Shown here piece by piece: positions 36,699-44,594 of a stretch of 64,000 nt of DNA. Location: positions 417,308 to 481,307 of the forward strand of contig NZ_KQ948451.1 of assembly GCF_001514115.1 (NCBI RefSeq). Direction: 5' to 3'. A program made the position numbers and the translations under genes. Position 1 is the first letter of the stretch, and each line of letters starts with the position of its first letter. Below the pieces are notes generated by a model. It was not told where the DNA came from. It made no database searches and saw only the letters and a list, made by a program, of their open reading frames with translations. This stretch comes from Streptomyces olivochromogenes (GTDB taxonomy: Bacteria; Actinomycetota; Actinomycetes; Streptomycetales; Streptomycetaceae).

Positions 36699-38132
36699 CT
36701 ACGCGTCCCGGTACATCTCCAGCAGCCGCAGCCACACCTCGCTCACGGTCGGATACGACGGCACCGCATGCCACAGGCGGCTGATCGGGACCTCGCCGGC
36801 GATGGCGATGGTCGCCGAGTGGATCAGTTCGCCCACGCCGGGGCCGACCAGGGTGAGGCCCACCAGGATCTCGCGGTTGGTGTCGACGACCATGCGGGCC
36901 TTGCCACGGTAGCCGTCCGCGTACAGGCCCGCGCCGGCCACGGAGGACATGTCGACGTCGACGGCGCGGACGCGCAGGCCCGCGCGCTCGGCCTCGGCGA
37001 GGGAGAGGCCGACGGCCGCGGCCTCCGGGTCGGTGAAGACGACCTGGGGGACGGCCCCGTGGTCGGCGGTCGCCGAGTGCGCGCCCCAGGGATCGGTCTC
37101 CAGGAGGGGCACCCCGGCGGCACGGGCGGCGATGGCGGCGCCCGCGATCCGGGCCTGGTACTTGCCCTGGTGGGTGAGGAGCGCGCGATGGTTCACGTCG
37201 CCGACCGCGTACAGCCAGTCACTGCCGGTGACCCGCAGGCTGTCGTCGACGTCGAGCCAGGAGCCCGGCTCGAGGCCGATCGTGTCGAGGCCGAGGTCGC
37301 CGGTGCGGGGCACACGCCCGGTGGCGAAGAGGATCTCGTCGGCCTCGATGCGGTCACCGGTGTCGGTGAGGGCCACCACGGTGGAGCCCTCGCGTGTCAC
37401 CGCGGTCACCGAGGTGCCGGTGCGGACGTCCGCGCCCGCCTCCTTCAGCGACTCGGCGACCAGCTCACCGGCGAAGGGCTCCATGCGGGGCAGCAGTCCC
37501 TTGCCGCGGACGAGGACGGTGACCTGGGAGCCGAACGCCTGCCAGGCCGTGGCCATCTCGACGGCGACGACACCGCCCCCCACCACGATGAGCCGGCCCG
37601 GCACCTCGTGCGCGCTGGTGGCCTCACGGCTGGTCCAGGGCCGGACCTGGTCGAGCCCCGGCAGGTCGGGGAGCAGGGCGCGGGTGCCGGTGCAGACGGC
37701 GACCGCGTGCCGGGCCGTGAGCACCTGCCGCTCACCGTCGGGCCCGTCGACGGTCACCTTGCGCGGCCCGGCCAGGCGCCCGTGTCCGCGGTAGAGCACG
37801 GCGCCGATGCCGTCCAGCCAGCCGACCTGTCCGTCGTCCTTCCACTGGGAGGTGTAGTAGTCGCGGTGGGCGAGCACCGCGGGGACGTCGAGGGGGCCCT
37901 GCACCGCCTGGCTGAGGCCGGGCACGTGGCGGGCGTCGGCGCGGGCGATGACCGGGCGCAGGAGGGCCTTGCTGGGCATGCAGGCCCAGTACGAGCACTC
38001 GCCGCCGACCAGTTCGCTCTCCACGACCGCGGTGGAGAGGCCGGCCGCGCGGGCGCGGTCGGCGACGTTCTCCCCCACGGGCCCGGCCCCGAGCACCACG
38101 ACGTCGTACGCGATGGATTCCGTTTCCGTCAT
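36699..38132 (-). CDS. FAD-dependent pyridine nucleotide-disulfide oxidoreductase
   Basis: 477 residues from MTETESIAYDVVVLGAGPVG. FAD Rossmann motif GAGPVGENVADRARA; active-site disulfide Cys46/Cys51 in GGECSYWACMPSK; NAD(P) motif IVVGGGVVAVEMATAW; second FAD motif LYAVGDVNHRALL; C-terminal dimerisation domain. The class I family includes dihydrolipoamide and mercuric reductases. The catalytic His-Glu of that family (HPTxSE) reads SYPTVSE here, so the base is Tyr rather than His. This occurs in some actinobacterial relatives of unknown substrate. It is divergent from thioredoxin, which could be a redox partner. Confidence 0.92.
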   Translation of the reverse strand: MTETESIAYDVVVLGAGPVGENVADRARAAGLSTAVVESELVGGECSYWACMPSKALLRPVIARADARHVPGLSQAVQGPLDVPAVLAHRDYYTSQWKDDGQVGWLDGIGAVLYRGHGRLAGPRKVTVDGPDGERQVLTARHAVAVCTGTRALLPDLPGLDQVRPWTSREATSAHEVPGRLIVVGGGVVAVEMATAWQAFGSQVTVLVRGKGLLPRMEPFAGELVAESLKEAGADVRTGTSVTAVTREGSTVVALTDTGDRIEADEILFATGRVPRTGDLGLDTIGLEPGSWLDVDDSLRVTGSDWLYAVGDVNHRALLTHQGKYQARIAGAAIAARAAGVPLLETDPWGAHSATADHGAVPQVVFTDPEAAAVGLSLAEAERAGLRVRAVDVDMSSVAGAGLYADGYRGKARMVVDTNREILVGLTLVGPGVGELIHSATIAIAGEVPISRLWHAVPSYPTVSEVWLRLLEMYRDA

Positions 38133-38267
38133 GGGCACAGTCTGGTTGTTGGTGTGCTCGGAGGCCACACGGGTACGCGCGCGGAATACGCCGCCCCGGG
38201 GTGGCGTTGTGCACACCGGCTTCGCCCCGAGGCCCGAGGCCCGACATCAGGAAGAGGTAGTCACGCC

Positions 38268-38654
38268 ATGAGCAGCACGATGGAGCTGACCAAGGAGAAC
38301 TTCGACCAGACGGTCACGGACAACGAGTTCGTCCTGATCGACTTCTGGGCCTCCTGGTGCGGGCCGTGCCGTCAGTTCGCCCCGGTCTACGAGAAGGCCG
38401 CGGAGGCCAACCCGGACCTGGTGTTCGCGAAGGTCGACACGGAGGCGCAGCCCGAGCTGGCCGCCGCCTTCGACATCCAGTCGATCCCGACGCTGATGAT
38501 CGTCCGCGACCAGGTCGCGATCTTCGCCCAGCCCGGGGCACTGCCCGAGGCCGCCCTGACGGACGTCATCGGACAGGCCCGGAAGCTGGACATGGACGAG
38601 GTCCGCAAGTCCATCGCGGAGCAGCAGGCCAAGCAGGCTCCGCAGGGCGAGTAG
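38268..38654 (+). CDS. trxA: Thioredoxin
   Basis: 128 residues: MSSTMELTKENFDQTVTDNE. The active site FWASWCGPCRQFAP has Cys31 and Cys34, followed by the cis-Pro loop SIPTLMIVRDQVAIF. The length exceeds a basic thioredoxin by about 20 residues of charged C-terminal tail (MDEVRKSIAEQQAKQAPQGE). GAGGTAG lies ten bases before the ATG. It is a cytosolic disulfide reductase, divergently paired with the flavin disulfide oxidoreductase. Its 3' end is the first unit of a 25-base tandem repeat. Confidence 0.95.
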   Translation: MSSTMELTKENFDQTVTDNEFVLIDFWASWCGPCRQFAPVYEKAAEANPDLVFAKVDTEAQPELAAAFDIQSIPTLMIVRDQVAIFAQPGALPEAALTDVIGQARKLDMDEVRKSIAEQQAKQAPQGE

Positions 38655-38729
38655 CTCCACCGGGCCGCAGGGCCGACAGGTCGACCGGGCTGCAGGGCGA
38701 GTAGGTCCACCGGCCGCAGGGCGAGTTGG
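38641..38729. repeat. 25-bp repeats copied from the trxA 3' end
   Basis: CGCAGGGCGAGTAG (the last trxA codons and stop) recurs downstream as CGCAGGGCCGACAGG, TGCAGGGCGAGTAGG and CGCAGGGCGAGTTGG at spacings of about 25, 25 and 24 bases, each followed by a TCCACCGG-like segment. Confidence 0.7.
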
Positions 38730-38747
38730 CGCCGCACAACCTTTCCG

Positions 38748-40184
38748 TCAGAACGGGTACGGCGCCACATCTCCGCGCACCGTCGTCCAGCGCACGTCGG
38801 TGAAGGCCTCCAGGTTGGCCTCACCGCCGAAGCGGGCGCCGGTGCCGGAGGCGGCGATCCCGCCGAAGGGGGCCACGGCCTCGTCGTTGACGGTCTGGTC
38901 GTTGATGTGGACGATCCCGGTCGGAATGCGCTCGGCCAGGTCCAGGCCGCGCGCGGTGTCCCGGGTGACGATGCCCAGTGAGAGGCCGTAGGGTCCGGCG
39001 GCGGCGAGGGCCGCGGCCTCGTCGGCGTCCGCGAACGACCGTACGGGCGCCACCGGGCCGAAGACCTCCTCGGCGTACGCGGGCGTCGCGTCGTCGACTC
39101 CCGCGAGGACCGTCGGACGGTAGAAGAGCCTCTCGTGCGTGCCGCCGGCCGCGAGCTTCGCGCCGCGCGCCGTGCTGGACTCCACCAGCCCCTGGATCTT
39201 GGCGAGTTGGGCACTGTCGATGATGGGCCCGAGGTGCACCTGCGCACGGTGCGGGTCGCCGACGGCGAGCGAGTCGGCCTTGGCGGCGAGCCGCTCGACG
39301 TACTCCTCGTAGAGGGAGGCGTGGACGAGGTGGCGGCCCGTCGTCATGCAGATCTGGCCCTGGTGGAAGAACGAGCCCCACGCGGCCGTGGAGATCACCG
39401 CGTCGATGTCGGCGTCCTCCAGGACGATCAGCGCCGAGTTGCCGCCCAACTCCAGGTGGGCGCGCTTGAGGAGGCGGCCCGCCGCCTCGCCCACCGCGCG
39501 TCCGGCGGCGGTCGAGCCGGTGAAGGAGATCACCGGTACGTTCGGGTCGGCGACCAGCGCCTGGCCCGCCTCCGGACCGCCGGGCACAACGTGCAGCAGG
39601 CCCTCCGGGAGCCCCGCCTCGGCGAAGACGGCGGCGAGCGCGAGACCGCCGCAGACGGCGGTGCGCGGGTCCGGCTTCAGGACGACGGCGTTGCCGAGCG
39701 CGAGCGCCGGGGCCACCGAGCGGATCGAGAGGATCAGCGGGGCGTTGAAGGGGGAGATCACGCCCACCACACCGACCGGGACGCGTCGGGTGTAGGACAG
39801 GCGCGGCGCCTCGGAGGGGAGGATCTGGCCGCTGGGGCGGGAAGCGAGGGCGGCGGCCTCGTAGCACTCCTGGGCCGCGACGTGCAGTTCGAAGTCGGCC
39901 TTGCCCGGGATCGAGCCGGACTCGCGCACGATCCATTCACGCAGTTCGTCGGCGTGCGTGGCGAACAGGTCGCCGGCCCTGCGCAGCACGGCGGCGCGCA
40001 CGAAGTGCGGTGCCTTCGCCCACTCCGCCTGGGCGTCACGGGCGTCCCGTGCGGCCGTGGCGACGTCCTCGGCGGCGGCGAGCGTGACCGTGGCCAGCGT
40101 CTCGCCGGTGGCGGGCTCGGTGACGGCGTACTCACCGCCCGCCAGGGTGCGGGACTGCCAGGTCTTGGGGTCGAGCAGCGGCAT
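38748..40184 (-). CDS. Aldehyde dehydrogenase (benzaldehyde/vanillin type)
   Basis: 478 residues from MPLLDPKTWQSRTLAGGEYA. GGAG lies 10-13 bases before the ATG at 40184. Catalytic residues: Asn147 in SPFNAPL, Lys170 in VVLKPDP, Glu245 in LELGGNS, Cys279 in HQGQICMTTGR. The sequence style (LSYTRRVPVGVVGVISPFNA; FFHQGQICMTTGRHLVH) is that of aromatic aldehyde dehydrogenases. It is 37 bases downstream of pobA on the same strand, so it probably oxidises a hydroxybenzaldehyde to the benzoate that PobA hydroxylates. Confidence 0.92.
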   Translation of the reverse strand: MPLLDPKTWQSRTLAGGEYAVTEPATGETLATVTLAAAEDVATAARDARDAQAEWAKAPHFVRAAVLRRAGDLFATHADELREWIVRESGSIPGKADFELHVAAQECYEAAALASRPSGQILPSEAPRLSYTRRVPVGVVGVISPFNAPLILSIRSVAPALALGNAVVLKPDPRTAVCGGLALAAVFAEAGLPEGLLHVVPGGPEAGQALVADPNVPVISFTGSTAAGRAVGEAAGRLLKRAHLELGGNSALIVLEDADIDAVISTAAWGSFFHQGQICMTTGRHLVHASLYEEYVERLAAKADSLAVGDPHRAQVHLGPIIDSAQLAKIQGLVESSTARGAKLAAGGTHERLFYRPTVLAGVDDATPAYAEEVFGPVAPVRSFADADEAAALAAAGPYGLSLGIVTRDTARGLDLAERIPTGIVHINDQTVNDEAVAPFGGIAASGTGARFGGEANLEAFTDVRWTTVRGDVAPYPF

Positions 40185-40221
40185 GTCGGCTCTCCGATCG
40201 TTCACTGTTCACCGCCGGGAC

Positions 40222-41400
40222 TCACGGTCCCAGCGGCAGTCCCGTGTAGTTCGCGGCCAGTTCGGCGGCCGCGTGGCGGGATGCCGTGATCCGGCGCAGC
40301 CGGGCGAGCTGGATCCGGTGGTCGAAGACATCCCCATTTGGTTGAGCGTGCAACATCCTAGTCATGTCGTACGAGAAGCGGGTGGCCTGCCATACCCGCG
40401 CAAGACACAAGTTCGAGTAACGGTCGAGCAGTTGGGTCGATCCCGTGCGATGCGACTCGATGAGTCCGCGGGCCAGCACCCGTACGTCGGAGACGGCGAG
40501 GTTGAGCCCCTTGGCCCCGGTCGGCGGCACGATGTGCGCGGCGTCCCCCGCGAGGAAGAGCCGGCCGTGACTCATCGGCTCGTGGACGTAACTCCGCATC
40601 GGAGTGACCGACTTGGCGGTGATGGGGCCGCGTTCCAGGCGCCAGTCGCCGTCGACCGCGAAGCGCGCGGCGAGTTCGTCCCAGATGCGCTCGTCGGGCC
40701 AGTCGGCGACGTCGGTACCGTTCGGGACCTGTAAGTACAGCCGGGACACGGTCGGCGAGCGCATGCTGTGCAGAGCGAAGCCGCCGGCACCGCGCGCGTA
40801 GATCAACTCCTCGCCGGAGGGCGGCACATCGGCGAGGATCCCGAGCCAGGAGTACGGGTAGTCGTGCGCGTACGTGCGGCTCCGGCCGGCGGGAAAGGCG
40901 TTCCGGGAGATGCCGTGGTAGCCGTCGCAGCCCACCACGTAGGCACAGCTCAGGGCCTGTTCACGGCCCTCGCGCACAAAGCGTACGACCGGCGCGTCGC
41001 TCTCCGGGCGCTCGACCGCGAGGGCCTCGGCCTCGAACAACAGCGGTGGTCCGGCGGCGAGTTGGAGGGCGATCAGGTCTCTCACGATCTCCGTCTGGGC
41101 ATAGATCGTGACGGTACGGCCACCGGTGAGGGCCGGAAAGTCGATGTGGTGGCGCTCGCGGTCGAAGCGCAGCTCGATGCCGTGGTGGATCAGGCCCTCG
41201 GCGTCCAGCCGGTCGGCGGCTCCGCACGCGCGCAGGGCGTCGACCGTGCCCTGCTCCAGCATTCCGGCGCGCTGGCGGTGCTCGACGTGGGCGCGCGACC
41301 TGCTCTCCAGGACGGCGCAGTCGATGCCCTCGAGGTGCAGCAGCCGGGCCAGCAGGAGCCCGGCGGGGCCGCCGCCGATGATGCCGACCGTGGTCCGCAT
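40222..41400 (-). CDS. pobA: 4-hydroxybenzoate 3-monooxygenase
   Basis: 392 residues from MRTTVGIIGGGPAGLLLARL. Class A flavoprotein hydroxylase motifs: GxGxxG (IIGGGPAGLL), DG motif (AYVVGCDGYHG), GD motif (LFLAGDAAHIVPPTGAKGLN). PobA-specific segments are RAHVEHRQRAGMLEQGTVDA and GGRTVTIYAQTEIVRDLI. It converts 4-hydroxybenzoate to protocatechuate with NAD(P)H and O2, feeding the beta-ketoadipate pathway. It lies between the LacI regulator (upstream) and the aldehyde dehydrogenase (downstream), all on the minus strand. Two 20-base direct repeats upstream are the likely operator. Confidence 0.93.
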   Translation of the reverse strand: MRTTVGIIGGGPAGLLLARLLHLEGIDCAVLESRSRAHVEHRQRAGMLEQGTVDALRACGAADRLDAEGLIHHGIELRFDRERHHIDFPALTGGRTVTIYAQTEIVRDLIALQLAAGPPLLFEAEALAVERPESDAPVVRFVREGREQALSCAYVVGCDGYHGISRNAFPAGRSRTYAHDYPYSWLGILADVPPSGEELIYARGAGGFALHSMRSPTVSRLYLQVPNGTDVADWPDERIWDELAARFAVDGDWRLERGPITAKSVTPMRSYVHEPMSHGRLFLAGDAAHIVPPTGAKGLNLAVSDVRVLARGLIESHRTGSTQLLDRYSNLCLARVWQATRFSYDMTRMLHAQPNGDVFDHRIQLARLRRITASRHAAAELAANYTGLPLGP

Positions 41401-41428
41401 GGCGCGCCTCCCGTACCTGATCTGGCCG

Positions 41429-41468
41429 CATCCGGTCCGAACGGGTCGCATCCGGTCCGAACGGGTCG
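41429..41468. promoter_or_regulatory. Two 20-bp direct repeats upstream of pobA
   Basis: GCATCCGGTCCGAACGGGTC occurs twice head to tail (41429-41448, 41449-41468), 28-68 bases before the pobA start. Each unit contains CCGGTCCGAACGG, symmetric at 10 of 13 positions. Sites two helical turns apart suit cooperative binding, perhaps by the adjacent LacI protein. Confidence 0.6.
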
Positions 41469-41498
41469 GGTGCGGCCGGGGACCAGCTACAGCCTCTC

Positions 41499-42533
41499 TC
41501 AGGTCGAGTCGCGGTGCACCACCCGCGCGCCCAGTACCTCGTGGCTCTCGGGCGCCCCGCCCGGTTCACGCACCACCCGGTCGACCAGTTCCGCGAGGTC
41601 GCGCCCGGACGGCAGTTCGATGTGGACGGTGCTGAGGCGGGGCCGCAGCAGCCGCCCGAGCATGAGGTCGTCGGCGCCGATGACGGCCGTCTCGTCCGGG
41701 ATGCCGACGCCCTCCTCCTGGAGCGCGCGCATCAGCAGCATGGCGTACTCGTCGTTGTAGGCGAACACGGCGTCCAGGCCGAGCGAGCGCCAGCGCGCCG
41801 CCAGCCGGGCGGCGGCCCCCTCCTCGTACGCGAGCGACAGCGCGGTCGCCGTGGCGTCGGTCCCGGCCAGGGACCGGTGTACGCCGTCGAGCCGGGACTT
41901 GGAGAAGATCTCCAGGCCGGGTTCCTCGGGCACCACGACGCCGATCCGGCGGCGGCCGCGGGCCAGCAGGTGGACGCCCGCGCTGTGGCCGACCTTGTCG
42001 TGGTCCATGAGCAGCGCGTGCGCGCCCTCGACGCGCTCGGGGCCGAGCGTGACGACGGCCCGGGCGCCGGAGCGCTTGAGGACGGCCACGCCCTGCGGGC
42101 CGAGGTCGCTGCCGGGCACCAGCACGGCGACCGGCCGCAGCTCCGCCCAGGCGCGGGCGGCCTCGTCTCCGTGCAGGCCGACACTGCCGTACTGCACGAC
42201 CGTGTAATCCAGACGGCCCAGCGCCCACTGAAGTTCGTTGAGGAACTGGCTGTAGAGCGGTCCCACGGGCACGCTCGGTGTGGGCATCAGGACCATACGG
42301 CTGTGTCCGGCGCGCAGGGAACGGGCGGCGGCGTGCGGAACGTACCCGAGTTCCTTGGCCGCCTCGTGGACGCGGCGGCGGGTGGGCTCGCTGATCCGGA
42401 CGGCGCTGGTGTTGTTCAGTACGTACGAGACGGTGGCCCGGGAGACGCCCGCCAGGCGTGCCACATCGGCACTCGTCGGCACGGGTCGTTGTGCGGGCGT
42501 CGGCGGGACGGGCTGCTTCGGTATCTGCACCAT
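41499..42533 (-). CDS. LacI-family transcriptional regulator
   Basis: 344 residues from MVQIPKQPVPPTPAQRPVPT. The LacI HTH is TSADVARLAGVSRATVSYVL, NNTSAVRISEPTRRRVHEAA and KELGYVPHAAARSLR; the hinge helix is near AARSLRAGHS. The periplasmic-binding-like sensor domain ends VIGADDLMLGRLLRPRLSTV. The N-terminal tail of about 20 Pro-rich residues is unusual but harmless. It heads the pobA/aldehyde dehydrogenase strand 98 bases upstream of pobA and is divergent from an amidase, so it may control both sides. The ATG at 42545 is an alternative start. Confidence 0.92.
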   Translation of the reverse strand: MVQIPKQPVPPTPAQRPVPTSADVARLAGVSRATVSYVLNNTSAVRISEPTRRRVHEAAKELGYVPHAAARSLRAGHSRMVLMPTPSVPVGPLYSQFLNELQWALGRLDYTVVQYGSVGLHGDEAARAWAELRPVAVLVPGSDLGPQGVAVLKRSGARAVVTLGPERVEGAHALLMDHDKVGHSAGVHLLARGRRRIGVVVPEEPGLEIFSKSRLDGVHRSLAGTDATATALSLAYEEGAAARLAARWRSLGLDAVFAYNDEYAMLLMRALQEEGVGIPDETAVIGADDLMLGRLLRPRLSTVHIELPSGRDLAELVDRVVREPGGAPESHEVLGARVVHRDST

Positions 42534-42703
42534 GACGTCCCGCATCCTTGCAGAAACCCCGGGCGTCCCTTCGCGCCGGGGGAACCTCGTGGGCCCGTCG
42601 TGCCGGAACACCCGCTTCCGCGAGGGAACTTCCGCATCTCGTGCGGGATGGCCCGTGGTGCGGTTACCGTGCGGTAGACGACGTGCTCCGGAGGTGGTCA
42701 CGT

Positions 42704-44128
42704 ATGACTCACGACCGTGCCGCAGGTCTGGCGGAGTGTGCGCGCGCCCTCGCCCACGGAGAGGTGAGCGCACGCGAGCTGGTCGAGCGGGCGCTGACCC
42801 GCATCGAGGCGACGCAGCACTCCCTGAACGCCTTCCGGGTGGTGCGCGCCGAAGCGGCGCTCGCCGAGGCCGACGCGGCGGACAGGGAGCTCGCCGCCGG
42901 AGTGCGCAGGCCGCTGCTCGGGGTGCCGGTGGCGGTGAAGGACGACATGGACGTGGCGGGCGAGCCGACCGCGTTCGGCTGCCGGGGTGTCTTCCCGCCC
43001 GAGGCCGAGGACGGCGAGGCGGTACGGCGGCTGCGCGCCGCCGGCGCGATCGTCATCGGCAAGACCAACACCTGCGAGCTCGGCCAGTGGCCGTTCACCG
43101 AGGGGCCCGCCTTCGGTGCCACCCGCAACCCCTGGCACGCCGAGCACACCCCGGGCGGCTCGTCCGGTGGCTCGGCGGCGGCGGTCGCGGCGGGCCTTGT
43201 CCCGGCGGCACTGGGCTCGGACGGCGCGGGCTCGGTCCGCATCCCGGCCTCCTGGACCCACCTCATCGGCATCAAGCCGCAGCGTGGCCGGATCTCGACC
43301 TGGCCGCGTGCGGAGTCCTTCCAGGGCATCACGGTCAACGGCACCCTCGCCCGTACGGTCGCGGACGCGGCCCTGCTCCTGGACGCGGCGAGCGGCAACC
43401 ACGACGGCGATCTGCACCGTCCGCCCGCGCTGCGGGTGTCCGACGCGGCGGGCCGCGAGCCGGGCCGGCTGCGGATCGCGCTGTCACTGAAACCGCCGTT
43501 CACGGCGCTGCCCGCGCGCCTGGACCCCGTCGTACGGGCGCGGGTGGTCGCGCTCGCGGAGCGGCTCGCGGCGCTCGGCCACACGGTGGAGGAGGCCGAG
43601 CCGCGGTACGGGCAGATCGGGCTCACCTTCATTCCGCGCGCGACGGCCGGTATCGCCGAACGGGTGCGCGACCTGCCGCACCCGCACCTCCTCGACCGGC
43701 GGACCCTGGGAGCGGCCCGGCTCGGCCGACTGCTCGGCGGCGCGCCCCTGCGCATGGCCCGGCGCGCCGAGGCGACCCTGCACCGGCGGATCGGCGCGCT
43801 CTTCGACACGTACGACGTCCTGCTCGCGCCGACGACGGCCGCTCCCCCGCCGCGCATCGGCTCGATGGCGGACCTGAGCGGCCTCGGCACCGACCGGGCC
43901 ATGATCGCCGCCTGCCCCTACGCCTGGCCGTGGAACATCCTGGGCTGGCCGGGTGTGAACGTCCCCGCGGGTTTCGTCGACGGCGGCCTGCCGGTCGGCG
44001 CACAGCTCCTCGGTCCGGCGCACAGCGAACCGCTGCTCGTCTCCCTGGCCGCCCAGTTGGAGGCCGACCAGCGCTGGCACGAGCACTGGCCGCCGCACGG
44101 GGCGCCCGCGGACTCCCCCGCGGTGTAG
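42704..44128 (+). CDS. Amidase-signature-family hydrolase
   Basis: 474 residues from MTHDRAAGLAECARALAHGE, with GGAGGTG eight bases upstream. The Ser-cisSer-Lys triad is clear: Lys79 in VAVKDDMDVAG, Ser153/154 in TPGGSSGGSAAAVAAG, Ser177 in SDGAGSVRIPASW. Such enzymes hydrolyse amides, with targets ranging from aryl and fatty amides to peptides and carbamates. No partner indicates gatCAB activity (gatB and gatC are absent). It is divergent from the LacI regulator, 170 bases apart. Confidence 0.92.
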   Translation: MTHDRAAGLAECARALAHGEVSARELVERALTRIEATQHSLNAFRVVRAEAALAEADAADRELAAGVRRPLLGVPVAVKDDMDVAGEPTAFGCRGVFPPEAEDGEAVRRLRAAGAIVIGKTNTCELGQWPFTEGPAFGATRNPWHAEHTPGGSSGGSAAAVAAGLVPAALGSDGAGSVRIPASWTHLIGIKPQRGRISTWPRAESFQGITVNGTLARTVADAALLLDAASGNHDGDLHRPPALRVSDAAGREPGRLRIALSLKPPFTALPARLDPVVRARVVALAERLAALGHTVEEAEPRYGQIGLTFIPRATAGIAERVRDLPHPHLLDRRTLGAARLGRLLGGAPLRMARRAEATLHRRIGALFDTYDVLLAPTTAAPPPRIGSMADLSGLGTDRAMIAACPYAWPWNILGWPGVNVPAGFVDGGLPVGAQLLGPAHSEPLLVSLAAQLEADQRWHEHWPPHGAPADSPAV

Positions 44129-44230
44129 GCGAGTTCACCGCACGTGCCGGTGGGCGAGTTCCGGGCGCGTGCCGTGAGTGAGTTCGCCGCGAAGGCACTG
44201 ACCAGGGTATTTGGGCCGTACGCTGGGCCC

Positions 44231-44449
44231 ATGGACGATGCGTCGATGGTCGGGTTGATGGGGCGGGTGACCGGCACGGTCGGACCCGGGCTCGTCGGTG
44301 AGGTGATCGTCCGGGTCCGCGGCGGCGCAGAGCATTTCCTCGCGTACCCGGCCGCGGCGCAGGAGCGGATCGAGCGCGGCACGGTGGTGATGGTGGTCGA
44401 GTACCTGCCGCCGCGCACGGTGTACGTGTCGGCCGCGTACGACAGTTGA
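44231..44449 (+). CDS. Small NfeD-like OB-fold protein
   Basis: 72 residues: MDDASMVGLMGRVTGTVGPG, then EVIVRVRGGAEHFLAYPAAA, ERGTVVMVVEYLPPRTVYVS. The short beta-rich sequence (GxVGxVG...V...G...AxxxxxIxxGxxVxVVxxxxxxxxV) matches the soluble NfeD C-terminal OB fold, without any membrane part. NfeD partners flotillins in membrane microdomains, and a flotillin gene follows 145 bases downstream on the same strand, which supports the assignment. The ATG at 44231 lacks a strong ribosome site. Confidence 0.75.
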   Translation: MDDASMVGLMGRVTGTVGPGLVGEVIVRVRGGAEHFLAYPAAAQERIERGTVVMVVEYLPPRTVYVSAAYDS

Positions 44450-44594
44450 CGGCTCGTCTGTGCACGCTCCGCCCCAGGTGAGAGCGGTATGCGTCAAGAT
44501 TGCAACAAGGATCCGTCAGCGTCTGTACCCCGGTCTTGCACAGGAGCACACTCCCTTCGTTCGGTGCCGATAGGGCACCATCCAAAGGGGGCGT

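Noticed and set aside
35553..38654. Very long plus-strand frame ending in thioredoxin
   Set aside because: Only the last 128 codons are real; the rest is antisense to the oxidoreductase or intergenic repeats. The ATG at 38268 with its ribosome site is the true start.
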